From Coffea arabica (taxonomy: Eukaryota > Streptophyta > Magnoliopsida > Gentianales > Rubiaceae): a DNA stretch of 64,000 nt. Position numbers and translations under genes: made by a program. This document shows, in pieces, positions 60,483-64,000 of this stretch (its first letter is position 1; each line of letters opens with the position of its first letter). The notes below the pieces were generated by a model, which saw only the letters and a list, made by a program, of their open reading frames with translations, made no database searches and was not told the DNA's origin. Where the stretch lies: assembly GCF_036785885.1 (NCBI RefSeq), contig NC_092316.1, forward strand, positions 49,547,001 through 49,611,000, written 5' to 3'.

Positions 60483-60974
60483 TCAGGTGCGGCTGGCTCC
60501 TGAGTCACTAGGGGCTACATTCCCTTGATTTTCATTGGCCAAGTTCACCTGTACTACTTCCTCCACAAGTGCCCCACACTTAGTCAAAATATTATCGGTT
60601 CGATCCCTTACTTCCCTTACTATTCGAACAAGGTGACCATTAGTCTCCTGTGCTTGCTCTCGAAAAGCATTTGTTCGCTCCTGTTCCCCGAGAATAGAAG
60701 TCTCGAGCTCCCGAATACTAGCACCTTGCTCTCTCAGCAATGCTCTCAGGCGCTCGATCTCAGTTTGGGCCCTACGATTAGCACTGGCCAATATTTCCCT
60801 CTCGTCTTCTATAGCAAGGACCACCCTATCGGGATATGAGTAGGTCTGTCAGCATTCACTGTGCCTGACCCTACGTTCCGGGGCCCAATGAAGTATCGGC
60901 CCTTCTGGATGTTCCTGATAGCTAAGCACTGGTCGAGGTTGTTCGGCATTCCCATTCCCGCCATTTCCTTCCAT
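60483..60974 (-). pseudogene. Upstream gag-region ORF with coiled coil, one stop
   Basis: The minus-strand frame starts MEGNGGNGNAEQPRPVLSYQ at 60974 and has TGA at about 60848. It then runs as one frame to 60483. The second part is a heptad-like, Glu/Arg/Leu-rich coiled coil (EIERLRALLREQGASIRELE). It lies between the primer binding site and gag. Function is unknown; it may be an extra ORF or the N-terminal part of gag separated by decay. Confidence 0.65.
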
Positions 60975-61126
60975 TGCCTACAGTCCAAGTAGCATCAAAA
61001 GAATAAGCAATGTAAACAAGTACCACTAAGTTAGTCACCTAATGCCTAGGATTTCACACTTAAACAGCCATACACAAGCTATATCATATACAAGTCATTC
61101 ATTTTATCCAGACCAATTCAAACCTA

Positions 61127-61139
61127 GACTCTGATACCA
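61127..61139 (-). other. Gypsy-type primer binding site
   Basis: On the minus strand TGGTATCAGAGTC begins two bases after the LTR end (TCATCACA then GG). It matches the 3' end complement of initiator tRNA-Met. Confidence 0.85.
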
Positions 61140-61141
61140 CC

Positions 61142-63749
61142 TGTGATGACCCCATCTCTCCCTAGGGCGTACCCCAGGGTTTAGCGGACCGCCTGCCCAG
61201 ATTTCATCAGGACTCACTCACTCACTTCAAGAGAACAAGTTATAACTTCAAAAGTAAATGAAACAACAGTTCCCAAACTTAGAATGTACATTTATACCCA
61301 GTTCCAACTCAAACGTTCATACATGTCTAATTATAACAAAATATTCAAGTTTCAGAGCACTTTCAACTCTAATCGAGCCTTAGCACGAGTACAATCACAA
61401 AAATTCAAAAACTAGACTACGCTAACCTGTACCAGTCTCACACGAAAGAAAATAAAACTAATACGGTGAGCCAAATCTCAGTGAAGTTCCAAACATCATG
61501 CAAGAATCAAGTAGCAAATTGACCACTATGTAAAACTTGAAATATCAAAGTAACGAGTATAAAAGTTCATAAAAGTGGGCAATAATACTTCAAATAACAA
61601 ATCATTAGATATCCAACATTTTCAAGTAAAAGGATACAGTAGTTCTTGCAAGTTAACTCAATCATAGCTTCACCAAGTAGTAGTTGACCCTCCGTCAACT
61701 TTCAAGTAGAGTAATCAGTCCAGTAGATCATCACTTAACTCCAATCTCCATCCCCCAATCAATCCCCTACCGGGCCCGAACTCCAAAATAGTAGTGGTGG
61801 TAATATTCGAATATACCGAATCCAGTGGACCACATCCAAAAGATTACACAATAAACAATAAATGATAAACAATAAACAGTACCTATGGTTCGCCAGTCTC
61901 TTCAACCAAGCCCTTATTGGCTCGATTCGACTGACTAATCAATAGGATTAGGATCCCAAGCAGTATTCAAGTCATGCACATCTATATATGTCAAACCATT
62001 TGTAACCAATGCATAGTAATAAGCCACATTAGGACAAGTGCGATAAAGTACACCCTTACTCTATCAAACAAAGTGATTCATTCAAGTAATAAGTTTAAAC
62101 ATGCATTTGAAAATACTCACCAATGATTTATTGCTTTCTAAAACCGAGTTCAGGTTTAACTTCCTAGTTGGAGTCCAAATCTGCGATAAAATACCGTTTA
62201 ACAATTTACAATCAACTAGAGTTTCAAAATATGGGAGTTTCACTTAAAGAAAACCAAGTAAATAGAACGCATTTAAGTGGCACTCATTTTTACTTATCAA
62301 ATTCTAAAAAATTCATGTTCGCTCTTTTGGTTTTAATAAAGAAACGATTAAAACTTGTAAATTCGCAATTTGGTATAGAAACGAGAAAATCACGTTTAAA
62401 GTGCTCGTTACTTTGTCTTTGAGAAATATATACTTTTGGGCAAAATTTTCATTTATAAGTCACCCACAAGGTTAACCTAAGCATCCCTACATAACTAAGT
62501 CTCAAATCGAGTACAAGTCAAACACTTATTTCCGTTTTCACCCACTGATCCTACGAGAGAAAAATCGGGCAGCATTTTCTTTGTTTTTACCAATTTTTCA
62601 GCCATTCAAAGCTTCATTTTCTTTCCAAATCAACCCCAAATCAACACTACAAGTAAGAATATAAAGATAGTTATTAATCTAGGCTAAAATCCATCCAAAT
62701 TGTAACTCATTTTTAGCAAATAATCATCCAATACCAAAGCTCGAAAATTCTTAAGAAAGCTGGAATTTCCTCTTTTAAAATTAAAAAGTCACAATAAGGC
62801 TACTAATCACCTCACAAGTCCAAAACCAAGCTCAAAACAAACATGTTATAGTTAAACAACATAAATCAAGGCTGAAAATTGCAAAACCCTAGCTAAAATT
62901 TCAATAATCTACACCAAACCTAGAGTATCATCCGTAATATTCCAAGATTCAAGCCATCTATACCATATTTTGCAAGAATAAGAAAGAGAAAGGAAGTTGT
63001 TGAACTTATACCTTCAAAACCTCTTGAGAAGTGAAGAACTAAGCTATTTCTCCAAAGAAACTCTCCACTCCAAGCCTCCTAACTCCCTTGGTGCTAGTTT
63101 AATCGGTTTAGTTTTTGTGATTTCCACTCAAACAAGGCAAAATCAAGATGGAAATTGAAACTCTCTCTCTCTCTCTTTTTTCTCCTCTCAAGATTCGGCC
63201 ACCATGAAGAAAGAAATGAAGAAAATTTGGCCAAGAAAAAGATAAGAAGAAAGAAAATGGTCTTGGTCAAACATCCCTTTGATTGCCAACACTTGGCAAT
63301 CAAGTTTCTTTTCTTTATTTTTTTCTTTTCTCACCTTTTCTTCGTCAAAGATTTTGGTTGGATTAAGGACTAATTTGGATTAGATGAAATAAAAACAAGA
63401 AAATTAGGGTAAGAAAGAATTGGTCAAATGGTGTACTCAACCGGTAACAAACGGCGCACATCGGTTCAAGCCTATTTCCTTAAATCTCTTGTACTTTTAT
63501 TTTAACTTATAATTCACTAACTTATTATTAAACACTTCTAATCACACATATCTCACCAACTGATCACACTATCAAAATAAGCAAAAATCCTAGTTTACCC
63601 TAACTATAAAAGTAAAAGTAAAACTTTCAATTCTATGATGTATTACAACTATTGAGGGAGTAAATTAATAGTAAAGAAATTATAAATTAACTTATTCAAA
63701 ATAAAAGAAAATTATAAAGAAAATATAGGTGAATTTTCAAGTTCTCACA
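61142..63749 (-). repeat. Gypsy-type 5' LTR
   Basis: 2608 bp, paired with 56482-58713. It contains a CT microsatellite at 63160-63180, lost or shortened in the partner. Its minus-strand end block (CTTAGCGGACCG-like, here TTTAGCGGACCGCCTGCC on plus) is shared with the solo LTR at 14858-17904. Confidence 0.9.
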
Positions 63750-63840
63750 TCAACTGCTAATAAAATAGGAATGTCTCACCAGTGATCATTGGCAATAATT
63801 AGTCCTTATACAATATTGCATTTAGAAATGCTAAAAGATG

Positions 63841-64000
63841 TTCATATTTGGATAGTTATTATTTGGTTTCAAATTATTTATTTGCATCACAAACACAATT
63901 TTCAACACATTTCTTTTATCTTTCTAATCACTTTTTTATCTCGTACACATCAAATCATAGAAAATACTACAGTAATTATTTCAAATAATATTTTAAATAA
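63841..64000. mobile_element. MITE, same family as the one in Copia, cut by window end
   Basis: It begins near TGTTCATATTTGGATAG and continues with TTGCATCACAAACACA, CACTTTTTTATCTCGTACAC and CTACAGTAATTATTTCAAAT. The order and near-sequence are the same as at 49452-49623. The right end lies beyond the window. Confidence 0.75.

Larger units (their letters stand above)
56482..63749 (-). mobile_element. Gypsy-type LTR element with gag only (LARD-like)
   Basis: The element is on the minus strand, with its 5' LTR at 61142-63749 (2608 bp) and 3' LTR at 56482-58713 (2232 bp). The LTRs begin TGTGAG and end TCATCACA or TTGTCACA. A perfect 5 bp duplication TCAAC flanks it (56477-56481, 63750-63754). 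A tRNA-Met-type primer binding site and a polypurine tract are in place. The internal region is only about 2.4 kb. It holds gag remnants and no protease, RT, RNase H or integrase, so mobility would need another element's enzymes. Confidence 0.9.

Overview
The window is nuclear DNA of a core eudicot. It has intron-containing genes with GT-AG borders, an AT-rich background and dense transposable elements. The style of the terpene synthase and of the repeats suggests an asterid, possibly a coffee-like Rubiaceae, but that is inference and was not tested. Three genes look intact: a TPS-a sesquiterpene synthase (20589-24105, +, 7 exons, 568 aa), the photosystem I antenna gene LHCA4 (27578-28579, +, 3 exons, 252 aa) and a MIKC*-type MADS-box gene of the AGL30/AGL65 group (29087-35511, -, 10 or 11 exons, about 425 aa). 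LHCA4 and the MADS gene are convergent. All exon phases in the three models join correctly.

Region 1-8.6 kb is a decayed copy of the terpene synthase neighbourhood. It has a duplicate of the promoter (about 4257-4570), a broken last exon (5440-5608, then 6811-7224) and a copy of the 3' flank (7225-8577), but exons 1-6 are missing. A Stowaway MITE, a fold-back element and two poly(A) retro-insertions with perfect 16-17 bp target duplications sit in it. Region 8588-18677 is a three-layer nest: a Mutator-like terminal-inverted-repeat element was invaded by a full-length L1-type LINE (9277-18552), which was in turn invaded by a LTR now present as a 3.05 kb solo LTR (14858-17904). Region 18.7-24.5 kb holds the intact terpene synthase and two Mutator-type MITEs, one upstream and one in intron 5.

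Region 36.3-47.2 kb is mainly intergenic. It contains a 5.4 kb hAT transposon (39396-44790) with a broken transposase, CTCGAG-rich subterminal ends and what looks like a captured host exon resembling a plant dynein light chain-like gene. A 730 bp MITE follows at 44893-45622. Region 47225-53042 is a sulfotransferase pseudogene on the minus strand. It is cut by a complete but inactive Copia element (47891-52699, TSD GGAAT), which itself carries a nested MITE. Region 56482-63749 is a minus-strand Gypsy-type element with 2.2-2.6 kb LTRs and TSD TCAAC; it retains gag but no pol. The window ends inside another copy of the MITE family found in the Copia element.

The genes do not form a pathway or operon. 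The strongest theme is a terpene synthase locus that duplicated locally and was remodelled by transposons. Because paralogous copies survive, many pre-insertion sites can be read directly. I found no RNA gene and no CRISPR, as expected.
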